A stretch of DNA of 64,000 bases. Origin: Clostridiales bacterium UBA7285. Its GTDB lineage: Bacteria > Bacillota > Clostridia > Peptostreptococcales > Anaerovoracaceae. The position numbers and the translations under genes are program-made. The stretch spans positions 3,059-67,058 of the forward strand of contig DKRJ01000026.1 in the NCBI GenBank assembly GCA_002472145.1, given 5' to 3'. Position 1 is the first letter of the stretch, and the number at the start of each line of letters is the position of its first letter. The notes below the pieces were generated by a model. That model did no database searches, was not told where the DNA came from, and worked only from the letters and a program-made list of their open reading frames with translations. Positions 16,513 to 25,259 of the stretch are shown here, one piece after another.

Positions 16513-18570
16513 ATGAACAAAATCGAAATCGAAGATCTGCTGAAGTACAAGGCGCCCGAGAACATCGTCGCGTCGCCGGACGGCAGCGCAGCCGCTTTTC
16601 AGTGCGTTTACCCGGACGGGGACAAAAACGAATACCGCAGGGACATTTATCTGATCCGCGGCGGCAAAGTCTCGCAGCTCACCTCGACGGCGGATTCGGC
16701 GATCGTCTGCTGGGACGACGACACTCACCTGATCATCGAGAGACGCGAGCGTGTCGAACCGGACGAAAAGGACAAGGCTCCGGAAGGATTCACCGAACTT
16801 TACCGCATGGACATAAACGGCGGCGAACCGATGCGCTTCGCGGAGTTCAATTTCGGACTGCAGGAACTGAGGAAGATCCGCGACGGCCTGTACGTGGCGG
16901 TCGGCGAGATCAACGCTGAAGAGCCTGACGCGTATAAACTGACGCGGAAGGAAGCTTCCGAAAAGGCCGAAGAGCGAAAAAAAGAACACGAGGAAGATTA
17001 CGTTGTCCTCGATGAGGTCCCGTACTGGTTCAACGGCGCGGGGGTCACGAACAAAAAACGCAGCGCGCTGTTCACGATCAAGACGGATCCTCTCACGATC
17101 AGGAGGGTGACGAAGCCGGATTTCAACGTCGGAGACGTGGCGTACGACGGCTCGAAAGTATATTACGAAGGCCTCAATCACGGCAGGTCGCTGAAGAGAT
17201 ATTCGCACATATATTGCTTTGACGCCGAAACGGGCGAGTCTGAGACACTCTACGACAGGAACGACAGAGGCTTCTATGGCCTTTGCGTAGTCGGCAAGAC
17301 CCTTCTGGCCGAATCCATCCTCGTAAAAGACGACCTCGAAACGGTGACTCCGACGTTCTGCCGCGTCGAAAAAGGCAAAGTCACGGAGATCGTCAAACCG
17401 GACATCACCATCGGTTCGAGCGTGCTCTTCGACACCATGTCTGAGAGCGGGGCGGCATCCAGGACAGTCGGCGACAGGCTCTACACTGTCGCGACGGTAA
17501 AGGACCGCAATGTCATCTATTCGTTCGATAAAGACATGAACGGGACCGTCATTTTTGACAAGCCGGGCATCATCATGCAGCTGGACACCGACGGAAAGAC
17601 GATCTGGTTCACGCATCAGGACAGCAGGAGCCTCGGCGAAGTCTATTCGATCGGCACTGACGGAAAAGGCCTGAAGAAACTCACGGATCTGAATAAAGGC
17701 GCGCTGGAGGGAAAATATGTCGCCACGCCGCACCGGATCGACTGGAAGAGCCACGGCGAAGACCTGACGGGCTGGGTCCTCCTCCCTGAAAGTTTTGATA
17801 AGAATAAGAAGTACCCGGCGGTCCTGGACATCCACGGCGGCCCGCGCTGCTCGTACGGCGAAGTCTTCTTCCACGAGATGCAGGTATGGGCGGCAAAGGG
17901 ATTCGTCGTCATGTTCACGAACATCCACGGCTCTGACGGCCGCGGGGACGAGTTCGCCGATCTCAAGGGAAAATACGGATATATCGACTACGAGGAACTC
18001 ATGGACTTCGTCGACGTCGTCCTGAAGAAATACAGGAACGTCGACGAGAAGAGGCTCTGCGTCACGGGCGGTTCCTACGGCGGGTTCATGACTAACTGGA
18101 TTGTCGGCCATACGGACAGGTTCTGCGCGGCCGCTTCCCAGCGCTCGATCTCTAACTGGGTGACGATGACTTTCATCAGCGACATCGGACTGAACTTCGG
18201 CCTTTCGCCGTGCGGGGCGGACGGGCTCTTCGGCGATGAGAACACCGCTAAATTCTGGGAACATTCGCCGCTTAAATTCGCAAAGGGCGTAAAGACCCCG
18301 ACGCTGTTCATCCACAGCGAGGAAGACTACCGCTGCCCGCTTCCGGAAGGGATGCAGATGATGCAGGCGATATGCAGCCAGGGAGTCGAGACACGCATGG
18401 TCGTATTCAAGGGAGAAAACCACGAACTCTCGCGCGAGGGCAAGCCTCTGCACAGGATCAGGAGACTTAAGGAGATAACCGACTGGTTCGTGTCGCACAC
18501 GGAGAAAAAGCCCGCACGCAAAGCGTCAAAAAAGAAAGCATCGAAGACAAACGACAAAAGGAGCAGATAA
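16513..18570 (+). CDS. S9 family serine peptidase (acylaminoacyl/prolyl oligopeptidase-like)
   Basis: A 685-residue cytosolic oligopeptidase. I start it at ATG 16513 because GGAGG lies 7 nt upstream; a TTG at 16486 lacks support. The first ~400 residues have the blade repeats of a beta-propeller. The C-terminal ~270 form an alpha/beta hydrolase with the triad S521 (GGSYGGF), D605 (SEEDYRCP) and H637 (GENHELSREG). Family members remove acyl-amino acids or short peptides from oligopeptide ends. The C-terminus is a Lys-rich tail. The stop overlaps the tldD start by 1 nt, so peptide breakdown genes are grouped here. Confidence 0.92.
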   Translation: MNKIEIEDLLKYKAPENIVASPDGSAAAFQCVYPDGDKNEYRRDIYLIRGGKVSQLTSTADSAIVCWDDDTHLIIERRERVEPDEKDKAPEGFTELYRMDINGGEPMRFAEFNFGLQELRKIRDGLYVAVGEINAEEPDAYKLTRKEASEKAEERKKEHEEDYVVLDEVPYWFNGAGVTNKKRSALFTIKTDPLTIRRVTKPDFNVGDVAYDGSKVYYEGLNHGRSLKRYSHIYCFDAETGESETLYDRNDRGFYGLCVVGKTLLAESILVKDDLETVTPTFCRVEKGKVTEIVKPDITIGSSVLFDTMSESGAASRTVGDRLYTVATVKDRNVIYSFDKDMNGTVIFDKPGIIMQLDTDGKTIWFTHQDSRSLGEVYSIGTDGKGLKKLTDLNKGALEGKYVATPHRIDWKSHGEDLTGWVLLPESFDKNKKYPAVLDIHGGPRCSYGEVFFHEMQVWAAKGFVVMFTNIHGSDGRGDEFADLKGKYGYIDYEELMDFVDVVLKKYRNVDEKRLCVTGGSYGGFMTNWIVGHTDRFCAAASQRSISNWVTMTFISDIGLNFGLSPCGADGLFGDENTAKFWEHSPLKFAKGVKTPTLFIHSEEDYRCPLPEGMQMMQAICSQGVETRMVVFKGENHELSREGKPLHRIRRLKEITDWFVSHTEKKPARKASKKKASKTNDKRSR

Positions 18571-20000
18571 TGCTGATAAGATCAAGCGAATACCTTAGAG
18601 AAAAAAAGCCCGCGCTGAAGGCTTTGATCGACGAACTCTCCGGCAGATACGGATACGCTTCCGTACTGGCCCAGGACGCGCGCGCCTACGCATATAACGT
18701 CGTACCGTCGGGACGCTCGGCCGCTCCTCTGGCCCTGCAGTCAAAGCGCGGTTTTGTCGTCCGGGTATACGACGGCTCAGGCTACGCGGAATATTCTTTC
18801 AACGACATAAGCGATGAGAAAGTAAAGGACATCGCCGACAAGATCGCTGAGAAGCTCGTTCCGCTGTCCGGGATGCTCTCCGGACGGTTCGGGAGGCTGA
18901 ACAGGCCGCTCCTCTCCGAGGAACCGTGTACGATGGTGAAGTCCACCGAATGCGCGATACACCCGGACGAACTCGGCGGCGATAAGATACTGGAGCGGCT
19001 GTCCGCGATACGCGAAAAGACCGCTTCGTATGATGCGAGGATCTTCGACGCGGCGGCCAGATACGAGTTCGCCGAGATACATAAGATGTTCATATCTCCG
19101 AAAAAGGACATGGAGCAGAACCTGATGTGGTCGGACGGTATGGTCGCGGCATTCGTCCGCGCGGGAGACGAAGTGAGGTCGAGCTACGTCCCGTTCTCAT
19201 GCCTCGGCGGAGCGGAACTGATCGACATCATCGAGAGGGGAGCGGAGGACGCTGCGAAGACGGCAGTCGATATGATCGACATGGAACCGGTCACGCCCGG
19301 AGAGTACGACTGCATATGTTCGCCCGACATCACGGGACTCATCGCGCACGAGGCTTTCGGCCACGGCGTGGAGATGGACATGTTCGTTAAGGACAGGGCG
19401 CTGGCGAAAGACTACATCGGAAAGCGCGTGGCATCCGATCTGGTCACGATGCACGACACTGCGTGCGCGCTGGACGATACGGGGTCGTTCTTCTTCGACG
19501 ACGAAGGTATGCCTGCGGGCGACACGGTCATAATCGATCACGGCATCCTGAAGAAGGGAATGGCAGACGAACTTTCGGCTCTATCTCTGGGCGTCGCACC
19601 GACGGGAAACGGCAGACGCGAGAGCTTCGAGCGCAAAGCCTACACCCGCATGACCAACACGTATTTCGAACCGGGCACCGACCGGCTCGAGGACATGATC
19701 GCCTCCGTAAAATACGGTTTTCTGCTCGACCAGGCGAGCAGCGGCATGGAAGACCCTAAGAACTGGGGCATACAGTGCATGGTGTCATTCGGCCGCGAGA
19801 TAAAAGACGGCAGGCTTACGAGACGCCTCGTCGGCCCGGTGGTGCTGACCGGATACGTTCCCGACCTTCTGAAGTCCATATCCATGGTCAGCCCGGACCT
19901 GGGACATACCGGGACCGGCGGCTGCGGCAAGGGCTGGAAGGAATTCGTAAAAGTCTCGTGCGGAGGACCGTACATAAAAGCCAGGATCAGGCTGGGATAA
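18570..20000 (+). CDS. tldD: TldD/PmbA family metallopeptidase, TldD-type
   Basis: A 476-residue TldD homologue carrying the zinc site HEAFGH (H260, E261, H265) in LIAHEAFGHGVEMDMF. The C-terminal barrel includes TNTYFEPG and LGHTGTGGCGKGW. In E. coli the TldD-TldE heterodimer degrades unfolded or modified peptides and matures microcin B17; the catalytic zinc is in TldD. The protein is cytosolic. AAGGAG precedes the ATG, which overlaps the peptidase stop. The partner tldE follows 11 nt downstream. No modified-peptide gene cluster is visible nearby, so general peptide turnover is likely. Confidence 0.94.
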   Translation: MLIRSSEYLREKKPALKALIDELSGRYGYASVLAQDARAYAYNVVPSGRSAAPLALQSKRGFVVRVYDGSGYAEYSFNDISDEKVKDIADKIAEKLVPLSGMLSGRFGRLNRPLLSEEPCTMVKSTECAIHPDELGGDKILERLSAIREKTASYDARIFDAAARYEFAEIHKMFISPKKDMEQNLMWSDGMVAAFVRAGDEVRSSYVPFSCLGGAELIDIIERGAEDAAKTAVDMIDMEPVTPGEYDCICSPDITGLIAHEAFGHGVEMDMFVKDRALAKDYIGKRVASDLVTMHDTACALDDTGSFFFDDEGMPAGDTVIIDHGILKKGMADELSALSLGVAPTGNGRRESFERKAYTRMTNTYFEPGTDRLEDMIASVKYGFLLDQASSGMEDPKNWGIQCMVSFGREIKDGRLTRRLVGPVVLTGYVPDLLKSISMVSPDLGHTGTGGCGKGWKEFVKVSCGGPYIKARIRLG

Positions 20001-20011
20001 GGAGTTGGGAC

Positions 20012-21349
20012 ATGGCGGAAACAGAAAGAACGAAAGCCGCGCCGGCGGCAGAAAAAAGCCCTGAGGCGGCAGAGAGAATAAAGCGGATACTGTCCGAACT
20101 GGGCGTCCGGCACTATACGGTCGAGAAGCGCACCACCGAGAGCGCCGAACTCTTCTTTGTCAAAAGAGATCTGGACACGGAGCGTATAAAGGAAATCACC
20201 GAGTACACGGTCACCGTATTCCGCGACGGAAGATCCGGGGACGGCAAACCTCTGCGCGGCCAGTCCGACGCGGTGCTGACGCCCGGGATGACGGACGGAG
20301 AGATAAAGGACGCTCTCCGGCGCGCGATCGCCTCGGCGGAATGCGCTTTCAACCCGGCGTACGAACTGTATAAAGGCGAGACTTCGCAGCCCGTGGCGGT
20401 GCCTTCCGGCCTGAATAAAATGAGCGTTGGGGAAGCGGCTGTCCACTTCGCGGAGGCGCTGTATAAGGCGGAGGACGCGTACGGCCCGGGCGCTTTCATC
20501 AACAGCGCCGAGATATTCTCGACAAAGACGACCGTCAGGTTCTCTTCCTCGGAAGGGTTCTGCTGCGGATATGAGATGCGCGCCTGCTTCGGCGAGTTCG
20601 TCGTACAGTGCAGAGAGCCGCTCGACGTGGAGCAGTACTTCCCGTTCAGATATTACGACGATGAGGCCGACGCGCTCACGGAGAAAGGGATAAAAGCTCT
20701 CGCCGCGGCATATGACAGAGCTCACGTTGCGGGAGAGACTAAAAAGGGAACGTACGACGTCATACTGTCCGACGATAATCTTAAGATACTGCTGGATCTC
20801 TACACGGAACGCACGGAGGCGGCCGCCGTTTACTCGGGGTATTTCGACGTGAAGCCGGGAGACTTCATACAGCCCGGGCCTGTCGCGGGCGAAAAGATCG
20901 ACATATTCGTCGAACCCACCGTGCCGTTCTCGCGCGAGGGCATCCCTATGAAAGAGCGCAGGCTGATCTCGGATGGCAGAGTCGTTTTCCTGCAGGCGGA
21001 CCAGCGCTTTGCCTCATACATACATATAGAACCAACAGGCCACTACGCTAAAGTAAGGCTCGGCGGCGGTACGGTGCCACTGGCTGAGATGAAAAAGAAC
21101 GCCCTCTATCCGGTGAGTTTCTCCGATTTTCAGATGGATCCTCTGACCGGTAAATTCGGCGGCGAGATCAGGCTGGCGTATCTGTTCGATGAGGACGGAA
21201 AGCCAAAGATCCTTACCGGAGGATCGATCAGCGGGAGCCTGCTCGAGAAGCAGAACAATCTGACTTTCTCCGAGGAACAGTACAGCGACGCCTCATACAG
21301 CGGACCGCTGGCAATAAAGATAAAAGGAGTTTCTGTAGCCGGCGTGTGA
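20012..21349 (+). CDS. tldE: TldE/PmbA-type partner of TldD
   Basis: 445 residues from the ATG at 20012, fixed by AAGGAG at 19999-20004. The frame is open further upstream, but that part lies inside tldD. It shares the TldD fold but lacks the HExxxH zinc site, as in TldE/PmbA. The C-terminus (LTGGSISGSLLE ... YSGPLAIKIKGVSVAG) is characteristic. It would pair with TldD to form the peptidase chamber. The first 20 residues are Ala/Glu/Lys-rich and probably disordered. Confidence 0.9.
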   Translation: MAETERTKAAPAAEKSPEAAERIKRILSELGVRHYTVEKRTTESAELFFVKRDLDTERIKEITEYTVTVFRDGRSGDGKPLRGQSDAVLTPGMTDGEIKDALRRAIASAECAFNPAYELYKGETSQPVAVPSGLNKMSVGEAAVHFAEALYKAEDAYGPGAFINSAEIFSTKTTVRFSSSEGFCCGYEMRACFGEFVVQCREPLDVEQYFPFRYYDDEADALTEKGIKALAAAYDRAHVAGETKKGTYDVILSDDNLKILLDLYTERTEAAAVYSGYFDVKPGDFIQPGPVAGEKIDIFVEPTVPFSREGIPMKERRLISDGRVVFLQADQRFASYIHIEPTGHYAKVRLGGGTVPLAEMKKNALYPVSFSDFQMDPLTGKFGGEIRLAYLFDEDGKPKILTGGSISGSLLEKQNNLTFSEEQYSDASYSGPLAIKIKGVSVAGV

Positions 21350-21365
21350 CAGGACAAAGCCGCGG

Positions 21366-21411
21366 GCCGGGCGTGCGTCATTACTGTCATAATTGATAGT
21401 GACAGCCCGGC
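21366..21411. other. Two-part hairpin between tldE and the lipoprotein gene
   Basis: GCCGGG (21366-21371) pairs with CCCGGC (21406-21411), and inside it CTGTCA (21384-21389) pairs with TGACAG (21400-21405). No T tract follows, so it is not a standard terminator. It may be an RNA structure or an operator; nothing more is visible in this 145-nt gap. Confidence 0.35.
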
Positions 21412-21494
21412 GGATCAGCAATATCATTACGAATAGGATCCGTAGATTTTTTTGACATCCCCAGGACGGCGCGATGAGACGGGAATGAGAAGAA

Positions 21495-23117
21495 ATGAAA
21501 AAACTGATATCTGTACTGCTGGTTCTCAGTCTTGTTCTGGCGCTTACGGCGTGCACGAAGTCCGACGGTACGACCGACGGTACGACACAGGAAAACAACG
21601 ACCCCGGGACCGATGCAGCTGTTTCGGCTGACGATGAACTGAACGGCCTGCCGGAAGCGGGGGACGGAACATACGTGTCGAGCCTTCCGTGGGCCGATGA
21701 ACACGATGCCGCTGTCCTGAAGGCCAGACTGGAAAGGGATCTGGGCTCGGAAGGCACGATCGTCAAAGCCTTCGCAAAGCGATGGGGACGCTCGAACGAT
21801 TTAGACTCATATTATCTGGAACTTACCGAAGACGGGCGCTTCGTGTTTTCGAAAAAAGATATCGGCGCAGGTTTCGTGAACGTTTCTGGAGCCTGGACTT
21901 TCTATGACGGGTCGATATATCTGTGCGGAGAGAGCAGCGAGGCCCCTGAAGAGAGCGCGATGTACGAGCTGGCGCCGCAGTTTGAAGGCGCCGATCTGAT
22001 CCTGCAGGATATGGAGGGCAGACGCATCCATTACGGAGACGGCGAAAAAGAAGGTTTCGGTGAGCTTTTCTCCTACTACGATCCGGTACGCTTCACCGGA
22101 GCCACGTCTGACTGGGAGCCGAGCCTCGCGTCGCTTTCGGATGAGAACTACGAAGACTCGTATCTGTATAATCTGCTGAGCCTGTCCACGAGCGAAAGCG
22201 GTGCCTATCACTACTCTGACGGCTCCGTCATCACGTATTACTGGGTGCTGCCGGAACTGACCGCGTCTGACAGCGAAGATGCAAAAGAGATCAACGTCGA
22301 TATCTACGACCGTTTCGGAGGATACGTCTCCACAGGCTATAGTGAGGTAGAGTCCCTCGATCACGTCTCGAACCCTTGCATCGATTATGAAGAGATAGTC
22401 TTCGGGGATCAGGTGACTCTTCTGATCACGACTGTGGATCAATACAACTGCCGGTATACCGACGCTTATACGTTCAACTATTCAGATAAAAAGATCATGA
22501 ACGAAGAAGATATCGTAAATAAGTTCGGACTGACCGAAGAGCAGTGGCTGCAGTCTTATAAAGACTCCGTCACACGCGCGTTCGAGTATATCAACGAAGG
22601 CCTCAGCGACGCCCAGAAAAAAGAGTCCGGATATGACGAGATCCTTTACAACGTTACGAGCTCTTCACTTTACAGCCCGGTGTTCATCGACGAAGGCGGC
22701 AATCTCGCTGTGGTCGTCAGGATCCCTGAGCTCGTCGGCGGCAATAGCAACTCTTACATCATCTACCCGCTGGACGAAACTAAGCCACCGAAGAAACATT
22801 ACGCTTTCAACTGGCCTGTCGACATCGGAGATGACTCAAAGACCCTCGCGGCGTACGCGCCAACAGATCAGAATGCGGAGCAGGTGCTCTACCACGACCT
22901 GAGTTATAAATCAAAAGTCATCACTCTTTACGCCACAATGACAGACGGCGGGGTGCAGGAGATCGACGGCGAGCAGTGCAGGGTCGTGAACTTTACGGAC
23001 GCTTCCATACAGGCCGAGCCGGTCGACGTCGAGATGACTTACGCCGTATCGATGTCGGGCAAGGTCTGGGCATACAGCAGCACCGACGAAGAGTGGCTCC
23101 CGCAGAATTGGAGATAA
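21495..23117 (+). CDS. Lipoprotein of unknown function
   Basis: 540 residues with a lipoprotein signal: MKKLISVLLVLSLVLALTAC, lipid-modified Cys at residue 20. A Thr/Asp/Gly-rich linker follows (about 21-55). The mature part is acidic and rich in Tyr, Ser and beta strands (YYLELTEDGRFVF, SGAWTFYDGSIYLCG), with a C-terminal half that looks like a separate module. It would be anchored on the outer face of the membrane. I recognise no catalytic motif. The SGNH hydrolase gene starts 7 nt later, which suggests co-expression. Confidence 0.8.
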   Translation: MKKLISVLLVLSLVLALTACTKSDGTTDGTTQENNDPGTDAAVSADDELNGLPEAGDGTYVSSLPWADEHDAAVLKARLERDLGSEGTIVKAFAKRWGRSNDLDSYYLELTEDGRFVFSKKDIGAGFVNVSGAWTFYDGSIYLCGESSEAPEESAMYELAPQFEGADLILQDMEGRRIHYGDGEKEGFGELFSYYDPVRFTGATSDWEPSLASLSDENYEDSYLYNLLSLSTSESGAYHYSDGSVITYYWVLPELTASDSEDAKEINVDIYDRFGGYVSTGYSEVESLDHVSNPCIDYEEIVFGDQVTLLITTVDQYNCRYTDAYTFNYSDKKIMNEEDIVNKFGLTEEQWLQSYKDSVTRAFEYINEGLSDAQKKESGYDEILYNVTSSSLYSPVFIDEGGNLAVVVRIPELVGGNSNSYIIYPLDETKPPKKHYAFNWPVDIGDDSKTLAAYAPTDQNAEQVLYHDLSYKSKVITLYATMTDGGVQEIDGEQCRVVNFTDASIQAEPVDVEMTYAVSMSGKVWAYSSTDEEWLPQNWR

Positions 23118-23124
23118 GCAAAAA

Positions 23125-23760
23125 ATGAAAAGGATACTCTGCTTCGGGGATTCTAACACATGGGGATACAGGGCGGGAGAGGCGACGCGCATGGACGAGA
23201 ACACGCGCTGGCCTAAAGTCCTGCAGCACGAACTGAATAAAACGATAGAAGCAGAAGTCATAGAAGAAGGGCAGAACGGCCGGACTACTGTATTTTTCGA
23301 TCCCGTTGAAGAGAGGATGGCGGGGATAGATTATTTCTATCCCTGCCTGATGACGCACGCGCCTCTTGATCTGGTCATCCTCATGCTCGGTTCGAACGAC
23401 CTGAAAAACCGTTTCGGTGTCGGGCCGGTCGCGATAGCACGCGGATTCTACAGGTACCGGGACGCGCTTATCAAATCACACATCCGCGGGCCTGTTCCCG
23501 AGGTGCTCCTGATCGCGCCCCCGCACGTGGAGCCTTGCGTCCTGGAAGATCCGAGGTTCGGTCCCGATATGACGCATGCTCCTGAACTCTCTCTGGGTTT
23601 TGCCGACGCGTACCGCAAGACAGCCGAGGAACTGGGATGGCATTTTCTGGACGCCGCGCTCTTTGCGCATGCGTCGGATGTGGACGGGATGCACATGACC
23701 GAGGAATCGCACCGCAGACTGGGAAAAGCTGTCGCTGAAGCGGTGATCGACATTTTTTGA
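23125..23760 (+). CDS. SGNH/GDSL-family hydrolase (arylesterase-like)
   Basis: 211 residues with all SGNH blocks: the nucleophile S10 in CFGDSNTWG, the oxyanion Gly in EGQNGRTT, Asn in LGSNDLKNRF, and Asp/His in DGMHMTEESH. There is no signal peptide, so it acts in the cytosol unless exported otherwise. It resembles the arylesterase/acetylxylan-esterase subgroup that deacylates small esters or sugars. It sits 7 nt after the lipoprotein gene and 14 nt before a MATE exporter gene, likely one transcript. The substrate is unknown. Confidence 0.9.
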   Translation: MKRILCFGDSNTWGYRAGEATRMDENTRWPKVLQHELNKTIEAEVIEEGQNGRTTVFFDPVEERMAGIDYFYPCLMTHAPLDLVILMLGSNDLKNRFGVGPVAIARGFYRYRDALIKSHIRGPVPEVLLIAPPHVEPCVLEDPRFGPDMTHAPELSLGFADAYRKTAEELGWHFLDAALFAHASDVDGMHMTEESHRRLGKAVAEAVIDIF

Positions 23761-23774
23761 AAGAGGTTTAGGGA

Positions 23775-25184
23775 TTGGATTCTGAAAAGGGGAAAGACGT
23801 TTACAGAAAAAAACTTTCGTCTCATGAGATAAATATGACGGAAGGTCCGATACTCGAAAAGATGCTGGCGTTCGCGTTCCCGCTCATGGCGTCGAGCGTG
23901 CTCCAGCTTCTCTTTAATGCGGCCGACGTCATGGTCGTCGGCAATTTCGCAGGGGACCAGGCTCTTGCTGCGGTGGGATCGAACGGTTCTCTGATAAATC
24001 TTCTGGTGAACCTGTTCATCGGGCTCTCGATAGGTGTAAACGTGCTCGCGGCCAGGTATTACGGCGCCGGGTATGGCAGATCCTTAAGCGAGACGGTCCA
24101 CACCGCGATGCTGACTTCTGTCATAAGCGGGATAATACTGACGATAGTGGGAGTCCTTTTCGCGCGGACGTTCCTCGTGTGGATGCAGTCGCCGCCTGAC
24201 GTGCTGCCTCTTGCCGCGCTTTATCTGAGGATATATTTCCTCGGCATGACGCCGATGATGGTCTATAATTTCGGCGCCGCGCTGCTCAGGGCCAGAGGAG
24301 ACACTAAGCGGCCGCTGTACTTTCTGACGGCAGCCGGGATCATCAACGTAGCGCTGAATCTGATCTTTGTCATCGGATTCGATATGGACGTCGCGGGGGT
24401 CGCTATCGCAACTGTCGCATCCGAATGCGTTTCTGCGTTCCTAGTCTGGCGCTGCCTGCTGAACGAAAATGGGGATTTCCACCTCGACCCGCGAAAACTG
24501 AGGCTATATAAAAATCATTTTCAGTTGATAATCCGCATAGGTCTTCCGGCTGGCCTGCAGGGCGTTTTGTTCTCTATTTCCAACGTCATCATACAGGCGG
24601 CGGTAAACAGCTTCGGCAGCATAGTCGTCGCGGGCAGTTCCGCCGCGATAAACGTCGAGAATTTCGTCTACGTCGCGATGAACGCTTTCAGCCAGGCGGA
24701 GGTCTCTTTTGTCAGCCAGAACATAGGGGCGCAGAGGTACGAAAGGATCAGGAGGATCACACGGACAGCGCTTGCCTGCTCGGTGATAACAGGGGCGTTC
24801 CTGGGCATATCCGCGTACGTGCTGGGCAGACCGCTCATTGGCATATTCACCGACAGCGATGACGTCATAGAACAGGGGATCATCAGACTCTATTACCTGT
24901 CCGCCCCATATGCGATATGCGGAGCCATGGAGATCATGAGCGGCGCGATGCGCGGCATGGGATATTCCCTCACGCCGACGATAGTGACAGTCTTCGGGGC
25001 GTGCGTTTTCAGGCTGGTATGGCTTGCCACCGTATTCCGGATACCCGAATATCACACGATATCGACAGTCTACGTCTCATATCCGCTCAGCTGGATACTG
25101 ACGCTGGCGATCCACTGCGTCTGCTACTTCTGGATATATGATCATAAGATAAAGCCGAAAATAGACAAAACACGGACCGTCTGA
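23775..25184 (+). CDS. MATE family efflux transporter (second copy)
   Basis: 469 residues, starting at TTG 23775 with GAGG upstream. Twelve hydrophobic segments in two halves: EGPILEKMLAFAFPLMASSV and QLLFNAADVMVVGNFAG in the first, RIGLPAGLQGVLFSISNVI in the second. It belongs to the same family as the 3936-5324 gene but to a clearly different subgroup, so it is not a recent duplication. It is probably a cation-coupled drug or metabolite exporter. It converges with the AAA+ gene across a tandem-repeat interval without a clear terminator. Confidence 0.92.
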   Translation: MDSEKGKDVYRKKLSSHEINMTEGPILEKMLAFAFPLMASSVLQLLFNAADVMVVGNFAGDQALAAVGSNGSLINLLVNLFIGLSIGVNVLAARYYGAGYGRSLSETVHTAMLTSVISGIILTIVGVLFARTFLVWMQSPPDVLPLAALYLRIYFLGMTPMMVYNFGAALLRARGDTKRPLYFLTAAGIINVALNLIFVIGFDMDVAGVAIATVASECVSAFLVWRCLLNENGDFHLDPRKLRLYKNHFQLIIRIGLPAGLQGVLFSISNVIIQAAVNSFGSIVVAGSSAAINVENFVYVAMNAFSQAEVSFVSQNIGAQRYERIRRITRTALACSVITGAFLGISAYVLGRPLIGIFTDSDDVIEQGIIRLYYLSAPYAICGAMEIMSGAMRGMGYSLTPTIVTVFGACVFRLVWLATVFRIPEYHTISTVYVSYPLSWILTLAIHCVCYFWIYDHKIKPKIDKTRTV

Positions 25185-25190
25185 CCCGCT

Positions 25191-25259
25191 GCCGCTGCTC
25201 CGGAAGAGCGAGTGCCGCTGCTCCGGAAGAGCGAGTGTCACTGCTCCAGAAGAGCGAGT
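25191..25259. repeat. Three 23-bp tandem repeats at the 3' end of the AAA+ gene
   Basis: Copies at 25191-25213 and 25214-25236 are identical (GCCGCTGCTCCGGAAGAGCG plus AGT). The third, 25237-25259, differs at three bases and contains the last seven codons and stop of the minus-strand gene. Each unit can form a small GCTC/GAGC hairpin. Confidence 0.9.

Noticed and set aside
16465..18498. A 677-codon open frame antisense to the S9 peptidase gene
   Set aside because: It is a by-product of the codon bias of the sense gene. The sense strand has an intact catalytic triad and ribosome site; the antisense product is a low-complexity Arg/Val/Asp-rich sequence.
21449..21454. TTGACA upstream of the lipoprotein gene as a -35 box
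   Set aside because: No acceptable -10 lies 16-19 nt downstream; only GC-rich sequence follows.
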